Positions 17,384 through 25,607 of a stretch of DNA of 64,000 nucleotides are shown one piece after another. The stretch covers positions 1 through 64,000 of the forward strand of contig NZ_JAULRU010000570.1 in assembly GCF_030518155.1 (NCBI RefSeq), read 5' to 3'. This DNA is from Gilvimarinus gilvus. GTDB taxonomy: Bacteria > Pseudomonadota > Gammaproteobacteria > Pseudomonadales > Cellvibrionaceae. The first letter of the stretch is position 1. Every line of letters begins with the position of its first letter. The notes below the pieces were generated by a model. The model was not told the origin of the DNA, searched no databases, and saw only the letters and a program-made list of their open reading frames with translations. Position numbers and translations under genes: made by a program.

Positions 17384-20300
17384 AACGTATAAAGGGCGTG
17401 ATAGTGTTGGTGAATAAGTTTATAAAGAAAGTTGCTCATGATCGGTTTAAGGCTAAAGTCGAGCCGGAAGCAGTATACTCTAGGCGCTTTAGATTGGAAG
17501 AAAGCTTTCAGAAAATAAGAGAGAGCTCGTGTGATGTCTCTCCATTGTTATTCATAACCGGTTTGAGGGGTGTTGGTAAGAGTACTTTTTTGAAAGCATG
17601 TGTTCGTGATACTTTATCGAAATTAAGCCTCGGTCGATATGTTTATATAGAGTTTGATGGCAGCAATGAGCATTGCTGGAAGAAGCAAGACGTCCTGTGT
17701 GCGATGGCAGGTGTTGAAAAGTGTGCGATCTCTTCGGATGAGGGTGCTCTGAGGGTAGAGTGTGGTTCAAAATGGAAAAGGAACAAAGATAACCATCTTG
17801 TACGCGAATGCAATCGAGGTGTATTTGGAAGATGGCTTCGCCGTGCAGCTATAAGTGCTCTTTCGTCTGTATTAGTTCTGATTTCCCTTGTCGCTGCCGT
17901 TCGTATTACGCGAATATTTTTGGATTGGTCTATAAGTGGCTTAATTCAATATATTCCTGAAAAATACAGTAATTCCAAAGCGCTTGTAGATTTTCTTGAA
18001 GCAAATTTTTACGATTATGATGCTATTCTAAGTGGGTCCTTTCAGGGTTGGTCGGAGCTCGAAGCGCTTGGTTTCCTCTGGTTTAATCTAATAAAGCATG
18101 CAGTGTTTATAGCTTCTATCGTGTTTGGGGTGTTGATATATATAGAGAAAACAACTAGTTCTTGGGTTGGATTTTCCGGTGAGGATAGCAAGCTTGATCG
18201 TGTTATCCTTGAAAAATTCTTCAATATTGTAGCCTCGAAAAAATATAAGCCCTGGATTATTATTAACCTGGGTGACGTTGGTGTAGGTTATCCTATGTCA
18301 AATTATGAAAAAAGATCTGGTCTGAGGAGCTTTCTTTCTACTTTGGCATTTGTTGTGAATTCAAAGTATTCATCTAAGATTAAGCTCGTCTTTATGTCCA
18401 AATCATATCCTCTTATTGAAGAGATCAGTGGCGATCAGGTGCTGGAGTCTGGAGTGAATTTTCTCCGTGTGGATCTTTTGGATCGTTTAGATACGGCTGC
18501 ATATATCGGTGATTGGCTATCGAGAAAGGCGTTGGGTGATGGTCATTTAGTTGAGGCTGGATTTATAGATGACCCAATCAGTCAAGTTGATGACTTTGAG
18601 TTGCTGGAGGCTCTCAGGGGGTATTATCCAGAGCAGCTAGAGTGGATATTAGAGAGGAATTTTCCGAAGAGTTATGAAGATTCCGGTAATTTTCAAGTCC
18701 ATAAATTTTTAAAAGATGTCTCCTTAGCAAAAGTTAGTGGGTTTAAGCACTATCTGGATACTGAGTACAGTGATGATATTGTTAAATTTATCTACATTTC
18801 CACTTTGTTTCCCGAGTACTATTTCTCTCGGATTAATAGGAATAGGGAGTTTGTCTTTAGTAGTGTTGTTGATTCGGAGTGGAGAGATTTATTCGCTGAT
18901 GTCAATGTTATGTCGGAAGATGTAGCTGGCGGAATTCAATCGTCAGTTCGCTATGCGCTAGGTCGCATTGATGGTAAGGCGATGTACTCCTCTGTCTCAA
19001 TTGTAGAGTATTTAAAAAAAGATTTTTCTGATGTTTTTTATTTTGATGGTTTTGAGCGTCAGTACATCTTTAAGCTAAATGGAGGTAATAGATGGTCCTC
19101 CCTAGGGTTTATTCTTTTCTCGTGCGGTATCCTTTGTGGAGTTCAGGCGGAAACATCGAGTAGTCTAGGCAGCGACTATCTTCGGGTTTGTGAAGATGGT
19201 GTGTTTAGTTTAGAAGAGTGGATTGTAGTGGTTCAGATTGTCGCGAATGGAATTTCTGAGTTTAAAGGGACTAGTGATTTTGATGTGACGGTGGTGAAAG
19301 TTGTTGAGGTCATTCTATCGGGTGTCTGTTCTAAGAAAAATTTTCAAAGTTATGCTGATGTTTTGGAGGTTGGTGGACAAAAGTATCTGGATAATTTATG
19401 CGAAATTTTACATTATGCTTTTAGCGGGGAAAGGACCTCAAGGATGGTCGGTGAGTCGAGAGCTGCCGCACTAAGTATTTCCGTTTTATTAGGCGGGGCC
19501 GCAAATCAAGCCATTCGTCAATATTACTCTTCTTGCGGTGATGTTGTTTTAGGCGTTTTTAGTGTTGTTCAAGATTTTGTCTGTGGCGTTTATCAGGGTA
19601 AAGAAAGCAATGTTGACGGCGATGGAGAAAATCATGCTGACAATGGAAAAGTTGCTGCATTTAGTGCTATTGATGGGCGAGAGCGACATTATCGACAGTT
19701 GCTAAATCTCTATGAGGCAAGGTATGAGGTAGACGATCGTATTGATTTAAGGCGAAGGTTTGAGGAAGAGTGTTATCTCTTTACAAAGGAAGGTGTTCCA
19801 GAAGGCTTAAATCGCGATAATGATTTAGAGGTTTATGGTTACTTTTCTTTGTTGAGAAAATGTGCGAATTCCTTGGCGTCCAATATTTTTAAAGGCTATT
19901 CCAGATCTGGTGAGTTGGATGATGTTGAATTGTTTGCTGTCTACGAGAAATCTAAGAGGTTCATTGTTCTCTATCGAGACGTCGTGGAATTGGCAGTTAC
20001 TGAAGCTGCAGAGAGTGAGCGGGCCACATTGTATAAAATGCTTTACTTTGTCGGTGCGGCACTCTGGAGTGGTCAGGTATTAGAAACATCACTAGGTGAT
20101 GAGGTTTATAGGCGCCATAAAATATTTATGGCCGATATATCTTCTAGTGTGTTTTCGTTTTCCCAGGAAGCTCAAGTTCTACAGGATCTACGATCCCCTA
20201 TTTTGGGGCATTTCAAAGAAGACAATTTAAAGCGACTTCAAAGCGTAGAGTTTCTGCCGATATTGGACTTGGTTTTAACAAAGGAAGATTTCTTCAGAGA

Positions 20301-21660
20301 GGTGGATGCACTCGATTTTGATGAAAGTCTGCTGGGAATGTTTGACCGCTTTTTTGATCAAGGTAACTACTCAAGATTTTTGTTCGAGGAAGAGGGCTTG
20401 TCGAGTCGCTTGCAAATGATGCGTTCGGAAGGGGTTCTGGATTCCGATATTTCTAGGCTAGCGGATTATGTGTGCTCTGCTTTCTGCTATATTTGTGGGG
20501 AAAGAAAAGAGGAGTCTGGTCGGGAGGGTGCCAATGGGATCGCTTTATTCTGCCGAAAGTATTATTACAAACTTTATGCTATATATCACGACTGCCTGAA
20601 CGACATCCCGATAGCCAAGCATAGATTAAATGTCCAAGCGTTTATCTTTTCGGTAGGTGGCTATTGTTTCTCCAAAGAGGAGAAAGAAACAATATTTAGG
20701 CAGTGGGCTGATAGCTTTTTTGCTATGTATTCAACGTACTGTCTCGGGAGTGCTGATGCTCGTGTTGCCCCGCGCGAGAAGGGCTGGCTTAGTGAAGAGT
20801 TGGTTTCTCGTTTTGTGGGGAGCAATAACTTTTCGCTTTCATATATGGTAGATACTATATTTGACGTCATAGAGTCATTCCCACTAGTTGGCGATTCAGT
20901 AGGTTCATATTTTGTAGGGCATTGTTTACGCTACGGACCGAAAGGTATTGAGTTAGAGGCTAAAGGTCTTGATGGGGCAGTCTTCATCTCTGAAATGCTT
21001 CAACCTTCCAGAGTGTATAATAAGTATTCCGGAAGTCGAGCGCACAGTTTTTCAAAAGAGGCTGTATTGAGTGAGTACGCTGAGCGTACAATGGACTATG
21101 AGAATAGTTTTTCTTTGTATCAAGATGAAATTTCTGGCACGAGGCTTTTATTTGTTCGAATTAAGGATGTCGATGGGAGTATCAATGCTTCGGCTAGAGG
21201 GCTAGAGTACATTGCTAGAGCGTTGCAGGTTTTTATGCCTTACGGAGCCCCCGGCGTGGATGAGCGGCGCAAAATGTTTTGGGAGGGAAAGGTTTGGTCT
21301 GGTGCCAGTAATTCGGCCTGTGCAATTAGCCTCCCGCGCCAACTAAAATCAGTATACTTGTCGTGTGGAGGTATATATACGCAAATTGTTAAGGAGTTAC
21401 TTTGTCTTCATAGGATTGTAATTTCCAGTAGTTACCCGAAGCCAGAAGATAGGGAAAAAGAGATACGTAGTTTTGTCAATGACTGGTTTTCCGACCTTGA
21501 GGTGTTTATTGATACGGAGGATGGGGTGGTTCATATTACTAATCATTTCTCGGCCAATCTTGATTGTCGAAAAATGCGAACGTTTTTGTCGATATTTAGA
21601 AAGGTTTACGATGAAAAAATTGTACTTGATTATTTTGACGAGGAAAGTCTAAACTGGTAG
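17380..21660 (+). CDS. large membrane-anchored P-loop NTPase (KAP/STAND-like), partner of the helicase
   Basis: The 1426-aa protein has a Walker A motif GLRGVGKST (residues 61-69) near its N-terminus. Two hydrophobic segments follow, about 155-180 (AISALSSVLVLISLVAAVRI) and 232-255 (NLIKHAVFIASIVFGVLIYI), and then PWIIINLGDVG (291-301), a possible Walker B. Membrane helices inserted in the NTPase domain are a trait of KAP-type NTPases. About 1000 C-terminal residues are helical, without a recognised domain; they could serve as a sensor as in STAND proteins. No nuclease motif is visible. The gene starts inside the stop of the helicase gene. I know no described system with exactly this pair; the family call is tentative. 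Confidence 0.6.
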   Translation: MKRIKGVIVLVNKFIKKVAHDRFKAKVEPEAVYSRRFRLEESFQKIRESSCDVSPLLFITGLRGVGKSTFLKACVRDTLSKLSLGRYVYIEFDGSNEHCWKKQDVLCAMAGVEKCAISSDEGALRVECGSKWKRNKDNHLVRECNRGVFGRWLRRAAISALSSVLVLISLVAAVRITRIFLDWSISGLIQYIPEKYSNSKALVDFLEANFYDYDAILSGSFQGWSELEALGFLWFNLIKHAVFIASIVFGVLIYIEKTTSSWVGFSGEDSKLDRVILEKFFNIVASKKYKPWIIINLGDVGVGYPMSNYEKRSGLRSFLSTLAFVVNSKYSSKIKLVFMSKSYPLIEEISGDQVLESGVNFLRVDLLDRLDTAAYIGDWLSRKALGDGHLVEAGFIDDPISQVDDFELLEALRGYYPEQLEWILERNFPKSYEDSGNFQVHKFLKDVSLAKVSGFKHYLDTEYSDDIVKFIYISTLFPEYYFSRINRNREFVFSSVVDSEWRDLFADVNVMSEDVAGGIQSSVRYALGRIDGKAMYSSVSIVEYLKKDFSDVFYFDGFERQYIFKLNGGNRWSSLGFILFSCGILCGVQAETSSSLGSDYLRVCEDGVFSLEEWIVVVQIVANGISEFKGTSDFDVTVVKVVEVILSGVCSKKNFQSYADVLEVGGQKYLDNLCEILHYAFSGERTSRMVGESRAAALSISVLLGGAANQAIRQYYSSCGDVVLGVFSVVQDFVCGVYQGKESNVDGDGENHADNGKVAAFSAIDGRERHYRQLLNLYEARYEVDDRIDLRRRFEEECYLFTKEGVPEGLNRDNDLEVYGYFSLLRKCANSLASNIFKGYSRSGELDDVELFAVYEKSKRFIVLYRDVVELAVTEAAESERATLYKMLYFVGAALWSGQVLETSLGDEVYRRHKIFMADISSSVFSFSQEAQVLQDLRSPILGHFKEDNLKRLQSVEFLPILDLVLTKEDFFREVDALDFDESLLGMFDRFFDQGNYSRFLFEEEGLSSRLQMMRSEGVLDSDISRLADYVCSAFCYICGERKEESGREGANGIALFCRKYYYKLYAIYHDCLNDIPIAKHRLNVQAFIFSVGGYCFSKEEKETIFRQWADSFFAMYSTYCLGSADARVAPREKGWLSEELVSRFVGSNNFSLSYMVDTIFDVIESFPLVGDSVGSYFVGHCLRYGPKGIELEAKGLDGAVFISEMLQPSRVYNKYSGSRAHSFSKEAVLSEYAERTMDYENSFSLYQDEISGTRLLFVRIKDVDGSINASARGLEYIARALQVFMPYGAPGVDERRKMFWEGKVWSGASNSACAISLPRQLKSVYLSCGGIYTQIVKELLCLHRIVISSSYPKPEDREKEIRSFVNDWFSDLEVFIDTEDGVVHITNHFSANLDCRKMRTFLSIFRKVYDEKIVLDYFDEESLNW

Positions 21661-21710
21661 GGCGTATGTATTATATTATATGGCACGACCATCTATACTG
21701 GGTGAACAAA

Positions 21711-22808
21711 CTAATTTGAAATTCTAATGTGGCTTCTTTTGATGTCTAAGCCGTAAAGAGTATTGGGTCTGCTAGAAAAGCTGGCAACATCATAAATATC
21801 AGCCCGTTCTCCCAATACGCATTTGAGATTTTTCTTGATTCGGCTATTTTTTTCCCAGATGTATTCACGCTCTATTCCCTGCGATAGAATTTCGCTTGCG
21901 GTTTCATACTCATATGACATCTCACCGACAATACTTTTATATACATCCAGATATTCGAGAGCAAGGGTCGCATCGTTTGCCTTTATAAGGTTGTCGGGAT
22001 GGGGATAGTCGACATGGCGCAGTGCAAGCCACAAAAACCATGAAAAAGTAGAGGGGGGCATGGGTACCTCATGACCGTCTGCAAACACCTTGTTGGATTT
22101 GGTGGCAAACACAAGCTCGGGCGTCTTGACACGTTTTTGAACCGTTTGAATTAGGTCGGTAAAGCTTAAAGGCGCCTCAATTTGTTGGTTTGTTAGCCCG
22201 TACCTTAGCCGTACGAAAGGAATGTCTACTAGCTCTACGGCGGCTTGACTGGCTTCAAGTGCTTTTTCAGGGCTACTCAGTGAGTAGATTGTTCTAGAGT
22301 CGCGGTGTGGATAAAAAAAGCTGGGGTGCTTTTCGAATTCTGGGTGTACCCACACGTGGGATAAACGATCATCCATGCGTCCATACAACGACATAGCGTA
22401 TCCCAAGTAAAAGCCAAGAGCTGTCCTTGCTCCGCTGATGACAGTGTGAACCTCCGTGCTTTCATCATTGCAATATTCTCGTAGCAACTCGGTAATAGTA
22501 TTTGCCGCTATCATCAGTTCTCGCTCGCTACGGGTATCCTTTATTGGCGTGCAGGTACTGTCTTCAAGAACTTTAATCTCTTTTCGATTTATTGTGATTT
22601 CAGGAAGTTCGTATTCTTCAACTAACTTCCCTAGCCAGTTGTCTCCTTCCGGTAAAAGCTGGGTTTCAATTCTTTCAAGGCCAGTAGCCGTTGTGATGAG
22701 AACGACATCGGTTGGAATCCATTGTGGAGTTTCCATTGCCAACGCATATATAGCTTCTGTAACGACTTGGGGTATAAGACCTACAGGAAGGATTAGTATT
22801 CTACGCAT
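21711..22808 (-). CDS. CRISPR-associated CARF protein of the NE0113 type (orphan)
   Basis: The N-terminus MRRILILPVGLIPQVVTEAIYAL is the hallmark of the NE0113 family of CARF-domain proteins, and the C-terminus (VLGERADIYDV...NTLYGLDI) matches its conserved end. HTVISGARTALGFYLGYAMS (near residue 115) would be the second ligand-binding loop of the Rossmann-like CARF fold. Databases often label such proteins as Csm6-like ring nucleases; they are thought to bind or cleave cyclic oligoadenylate made by Cas10 in type III CRISPR. About 365 aa; the ATG at 22808 was preferred over 22829 because family members begin in this way. No CRISPR array or cas10 is in the window, so the signal must come from elsewhere. 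Confidence 0.75.
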   Translation of the reverse strand: MRRILILPVGLIPQVVTEAIYALAMETPQWIPTDVVLITTATGLERIETQLLPEGDNWLGKLVEEYELPEITINRKEIKVLEDSTCTPIKDTRSERELMIAANTITELLREYCNDESTEVHTVISGARTALGFYLGYAMSLYGRMDDRLSHVWVHPEFEKHPSFFYPHRDSRTIYSLSSPEKALEASQAAVELVDIPFVRLRYGLTNQQIEAPLSFTDLIQTVQKRVKTPELVFATKSNKVFADGHEVPMPPSTFSWFLWLALRHVDYPHPDNLIKANDATLALEYLDVYKSIVGEMSYEYETASEILSQGIEREYIWEKNSRIKKNLKCVLGERADIYDVASFSSRPNTLYGLDIKRSHIRISN

Positions 22809-22829
22809 TATAATTTGCCGATAAATCAT

Positions 22830-23229
22830 TTTTTGTGACGAAATTCGGAGTCTAGCCTAGCAAGAGCCGCCAACGAAGTATAGTTAGTTTCTTTTATTGC
22901 GAAAATAAATTGGGTTAATAGTGGGAATATGTAATTAGAATGTTCGTCACCAACAAGCTTGTGAGCCGACTTGTTTGTTCTAACCACTGTTAGTCTGTTT
23001 ATACCTGAAGAGGATAGGTTTGTCTTATGGAGGCAAGAATACGCCTCGTGTGAAAGTTTCACCCCACTTTAGGCGCCTGAAGTTTGGGCGCCATTTTTTA
23101 TTTCTATTCTCCCGCTATTTCTTATGGCCTGCACCCCGCACCCCGCACCCCGTTCCAGCCCCACAAGCTTGCCAGCCCCCTGAGCGATCGTGTTGGTCGG
23201 TATAGTACTTAGCAACACAGGAGGTATTT
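22830..23229 (+). other. 400-base intergenic region between divergent CARF and VirD4-like genes
   Basis: No gene is visible. The plus strand holds a small hairpin (GAGGC 23030-23034, GCCTC 23043-23047), then a terminator, then three tandem copies of GCACCCC (23131-23151), then the ribosome-binding site AGGAGGT of the next gene. An 8-codon frame (MEARIRLV) spans the first hairpin. This could be a leader or small RNA ending at the terminator. Confidence 0.4.
23072..23099 (+). terminator. Rho-independent terminator within the leader region
   Basis: GGCGCC (23072-23077) and GGCGCC (23087-23092) pair around a 9-base loop, followed by TTTTTT at 23094-23099. No annotated plus-strand gene ends just before it, so it terminates an unannotated short transcript or attenuates transcription into the VirD4-like operon. 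Confidence 0.6.
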
Positions 23230-24531
23230 ATGTCGGATTCAAACAGTGCGGAGATTATGTTGGGCTGGGCGCGCCCAGCGCAGCAGGTTATAGGCTTTCA
23301 TGCGGCGCAAGGTATTGCTGATGCCGACGCAGTCTGCGCCAGTAGTGGCCACTTAATGACCATTGCCGCCACCGGGAGCGGCAAGGGCGTGAGCAGTGTT
23401 ATCCCGACACTGCTTAGCTACTCCGGCACTGCCGTGGTTATTGACCCTAAGGGGGAAAACTACGCAGTAACACATAAGGCTCGCGAGGCAATGGGGCACA
23501 CCGTAGTACTGTATGACCCATTTGCCCTAACGGGGGCCGAAAGCTGTGGGTTTAACCCGATGTCCGTGCTGGACCCAGGTTCTGCCAATCTACTGGACGA
23601 GGCCCGTTCACTGGCGCTCAATCTATTCGGCGACACTTCGACCACCGCGGATCCTTTTTGGGATCGGGCGGCTATTCGTTTGCTGACCACTTTGATCGTA
23701 CAGGTGGTGTATGAAGAGGCACCGGCGTGCCGCAACCTTAAGCAAGTGCTCACCCTTTTGGCCCTACCGCTGGAGCAACTGCGTATGCGTATTCAGCAGT
23801 TTATTGGCACAGCGCCGGGCCGGGATTTTGCCCATTGTTTAATGCATTTGGATGTGGCCGAGAAAACAGCGAGTTGCATTGTTGAGGTTGCCCGTACGGG
23901 CGTTGGCTATCTGCAAAGCCCGAGCGTGTTGCGCAGCCTGGATGTTACCGGGTTTGACCTTACGGCATTGCGACAAGGCCAACCATTGACCTTGTACCTG
24001 GTGGTGCCACCACACAAATTACAATCACACAGTGGTTTACTGCGCAGTGTGCTGGGGTCACTGTGCAGCCTTATTGTTCAGCGCAAAGCGTCCCCGGCAT
24101 TAGAGACCTTGTTTATTTTGGATGAGGCCGCCCAGCTCGGTCAGATGCCACAGTTAGAAACGGCGATTACGTTACTGCGGGGCTACGGTGTACGGGTCTG
24201 GACCTTCTGGCAAGACGTTGCCCAGTTAAAGGCAACGTATCCGGGTAGTTGGCCGACACTGGTGAACAACTGTAAGGTGCTGCAGATGTTTGGTTTCTCT
24301 AATGCCGTCAGTGTGCGCCAAGCCGAGGAGTTGACCGGTTTTTCGGGTTCGCTACTTACACTTAACGCCGACGAACAACTTGTGCAAATTGCGGGTAAGC
24401 CCGCATACCTTTGCCGGCGAGTTAATTATTTACTCGATGCACCCTACCAAGGCCGTTATAGCCCCAATCCATTCTACACAGGGCACACCCAGAACAACGA
24501 AATTGACGCTTTAGAAGGTGACTTGCTATGA
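23230..24531 (+). CDS. VirD4/TraG-like coupling-protein ATPase without membrane anchor
   Basis: The 433-aa protein has the type IV coupling protein NTPase core: Walker A ATGSGKGVS (47-55), VVIDPKGENYAVT, FNPMSVLD, DPFWDRAAIRLLTTLI, Walker B LFILDEAAQLGQMP (near 293) and the QDVAQLKATYPGSWPTLVNNC segment. Conjugation coupling proteins are usually 550-700 aa with N-terminal membrane helices; here they are absent, so it is a soluble version. No relaxase or other type IV secretion gene is present, which argues against a conjugative role. AGGAGGT lies before the ATG. It overlaps the next gene by four bases. A role as DNA or protein translocase in a defence module is inference. Confidence 0.75.
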   Translation: MSDSNSAEIMLGWARPAQQVIGFHAAQGIADADAVCASSGHLMTIAATGSGKGVSSVIPTLLSYSGTAVVIDPKGENYAVTHKAREAMGHTVVLYDPFALTGAESCGFNPMSVLDPGSANLLDEARSLALNLFGDTSTTADPFWDRAAIRLLTTLIVQVVYEEAPACRNLKQVLTLLALPLEQLRMRIQQFIGTAPGRDFAHCLMHLDVAEKTASCIVEVARTGVGYLQSPSVLRSLDVTGFDLTALRQGQPLTLYLVVPPHKLQSHSGLLRSVLGSLCSLIVQRKASPALETLFILDEAAQLGQMPQLETAITLLRGYGVRVWTFWQDVAQLKATYPGSWPTLVNNCKVLQMFGFSNAVSVRQAEELTGFSGSLLTLNADEQLVQIAGKPAYLCRRVNYLLDAPYQGRYSPNPFYTGHTQNNEIDALEGDLL

Positions 24532-25436
24532 GCCTTGCCCCGGTACTTTTGGTGGATCATTTCCCTCGGGCCCGACACTTAATGTTGGCGATAGATAATG
24601 CCGGTGCCAGTAGTGAGATGTTGCCAATCGATAAGCTTACGGTTTGCGACTCAATAGGTTGTATTAAGCACACTGTGGGTGCCAATGGTGCTTTGCAGTC
24701 GGCAGATTTTGATACTGAATCGGGAAATGTTTTTGAGTGTGTCGATGCGCTTCTTCTGACAGAGAAGGGCAGCCGAAACCTAGTGAGACGGTGCCGGTTG
24801 CCGATATTTACGCTGCACGAGGAGGATCGGCAATGGCTGAAAGAAGCAGACTGGCCACGGGTGGTTGACCACGGCAAACAATCCCTTAACGCTTTATTAT
24901 CTGTACTGCCGTTCTATGGCGTTCGTCACGTGTTGCACCTAGGCGTGAAGGGTCTTAGCCAAAATATACAACAAGAAACTCCCGGACTAACCATCAGTTA
25001 TCACGAAACGGCCAGAGTAGAACGGTTGCAAGAGTTCTCTAAAGAAACCCTGGAGAAAATCACCGGGAGCTACTACGGCGCCTTTGTGTTTCGCAACGAA
25101 GCTTACGCTGATTGTTTTATGCGATTCGCACGACGTTACAATGTAGATCTGTCAAAAAAAACGGCGTTCGCCAGAACGCCTTCAATTGGCAAAAAGTTGG
25201 TGGGGTTTTTTCAAGTTCTTGCTGAAAGCTCCACCAGCGATGAAGACTTTGCCCAATCGCTTATTCAGTGGGCTATTGATTTTCCTTCTGCCGACTCCTT
25301 TCGCGCTGCCTTTACCGGCGGCCGCAACACCCAAAAGCTTAGTCAGGTGCCAATAGTAGAATCAGGTGAGGGCGAAAGTTGGTCTATCGATGATTTACGG
25401 CCACCATCTTCAGCGACATTGCGAGACGGTTCATGA
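24528..25436 (+). CDS. unrecognised protein translationally coupled to the VirD4-like ATPase
   Basis: The 302-aa protein starts within the stop of the ATPase gene (ATGA), so the two are made together. It has no signal peptide or membrane segment. I do not recognise the family. The order of strand and helix patterns (DALLLTEKGSRNL, VRHVLHLGVKGLSQNI, ISYHETARVERLQ, YYGAFVFRNEAYADCFMRFA) loosely recalls the two-domain Rossmann-like fold of uroporphyrinogen III synthase, but this is only an impression. The last 80 residues look less ordered. Its coupling suggests that it acts with the ATPase, perhaps as adaptor or sensor. Confidence 0.5.
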   Translation: MSLAPVLLVDHFPRARHLMLAIDNAGASSEMLPIDKLTVCDSIGCIKHTVGANGALQSADFDTESGNVFECVDALLLTEKGSRNLVRRCRLPIFTLHEEDRQWLKEADWPRVVDHGKQSLNALLSVLPFYGVRHVLHLGVKGLSQNIQQETPGLTISYHETARVERLQEFSKETLEKITGSYYGAFVFRNEAYADCFMRFARRYNVDLSKKTAFARTPSIGKKLVGFFQVLAESSTSDEDFAQSLIQWAIDFPSADSFRAAFTGGRNTQKLSQVPIVESGEGESWSIDDLRPPSSATLRDGS

Positions 25437-25480
25437 GTGTTATTCTCATTTTTCTGGTAATACTGTGCATATGCTCCTGA
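25433..25480 (+). CDS. tiny hydrophobic peptide (15 aa), possible third gene of the operon
   Basis: The frame MSVILIFLVILCICS starts inside the stop codon of the preceding gene (ATGA overlap) and is almost wholly hydrophobic, like a single short membrane peptide. Coupling by overlap is the same as between the two genes before it, which is the main reason for listing it. It is too short for any family assignment and could be chance. Confidence 0.25.
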   Translation: MSVILIFLVILCICS

Positions 25481-25566
25481 GGCGAGAGGGTGTAGGGCAA
25501 AGTTGCCAACAGTGTTGGCAATGCCTATCACGCACAGCATGTGGTGACGCGAGCTTGAGCCAGTAA
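25471..25566 (+). CDS. small cysteine-rich ORF (31 aa), doubtful
   Basis: This frame begins within the preceding tiny ORF and encodes MLLRREGVGQSCQQCWQCLS and a short tail with another cysteine. The CQQCWQC run could bind metal, but no family is recognised and no separate ribosome-binding site is seen. It fills the gap before the convergent Card1-like gene. Confidence 0.2.
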   Translation: MLLRREGVGQSCQQCWQCLSRTACGDASLSQ

Positions 25567-25607
25567 AGTACGTTTGTAGTGTCTTTCTACTGGCGCGCTT
25601 TACTAGG

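Noticed and set aside
23131-23152. Tandem GCACCCC repeats as a possible CRISPR or iteron
   Set aside because: Only three 7-base copies without spacers; more likely a simple slippage repeat.
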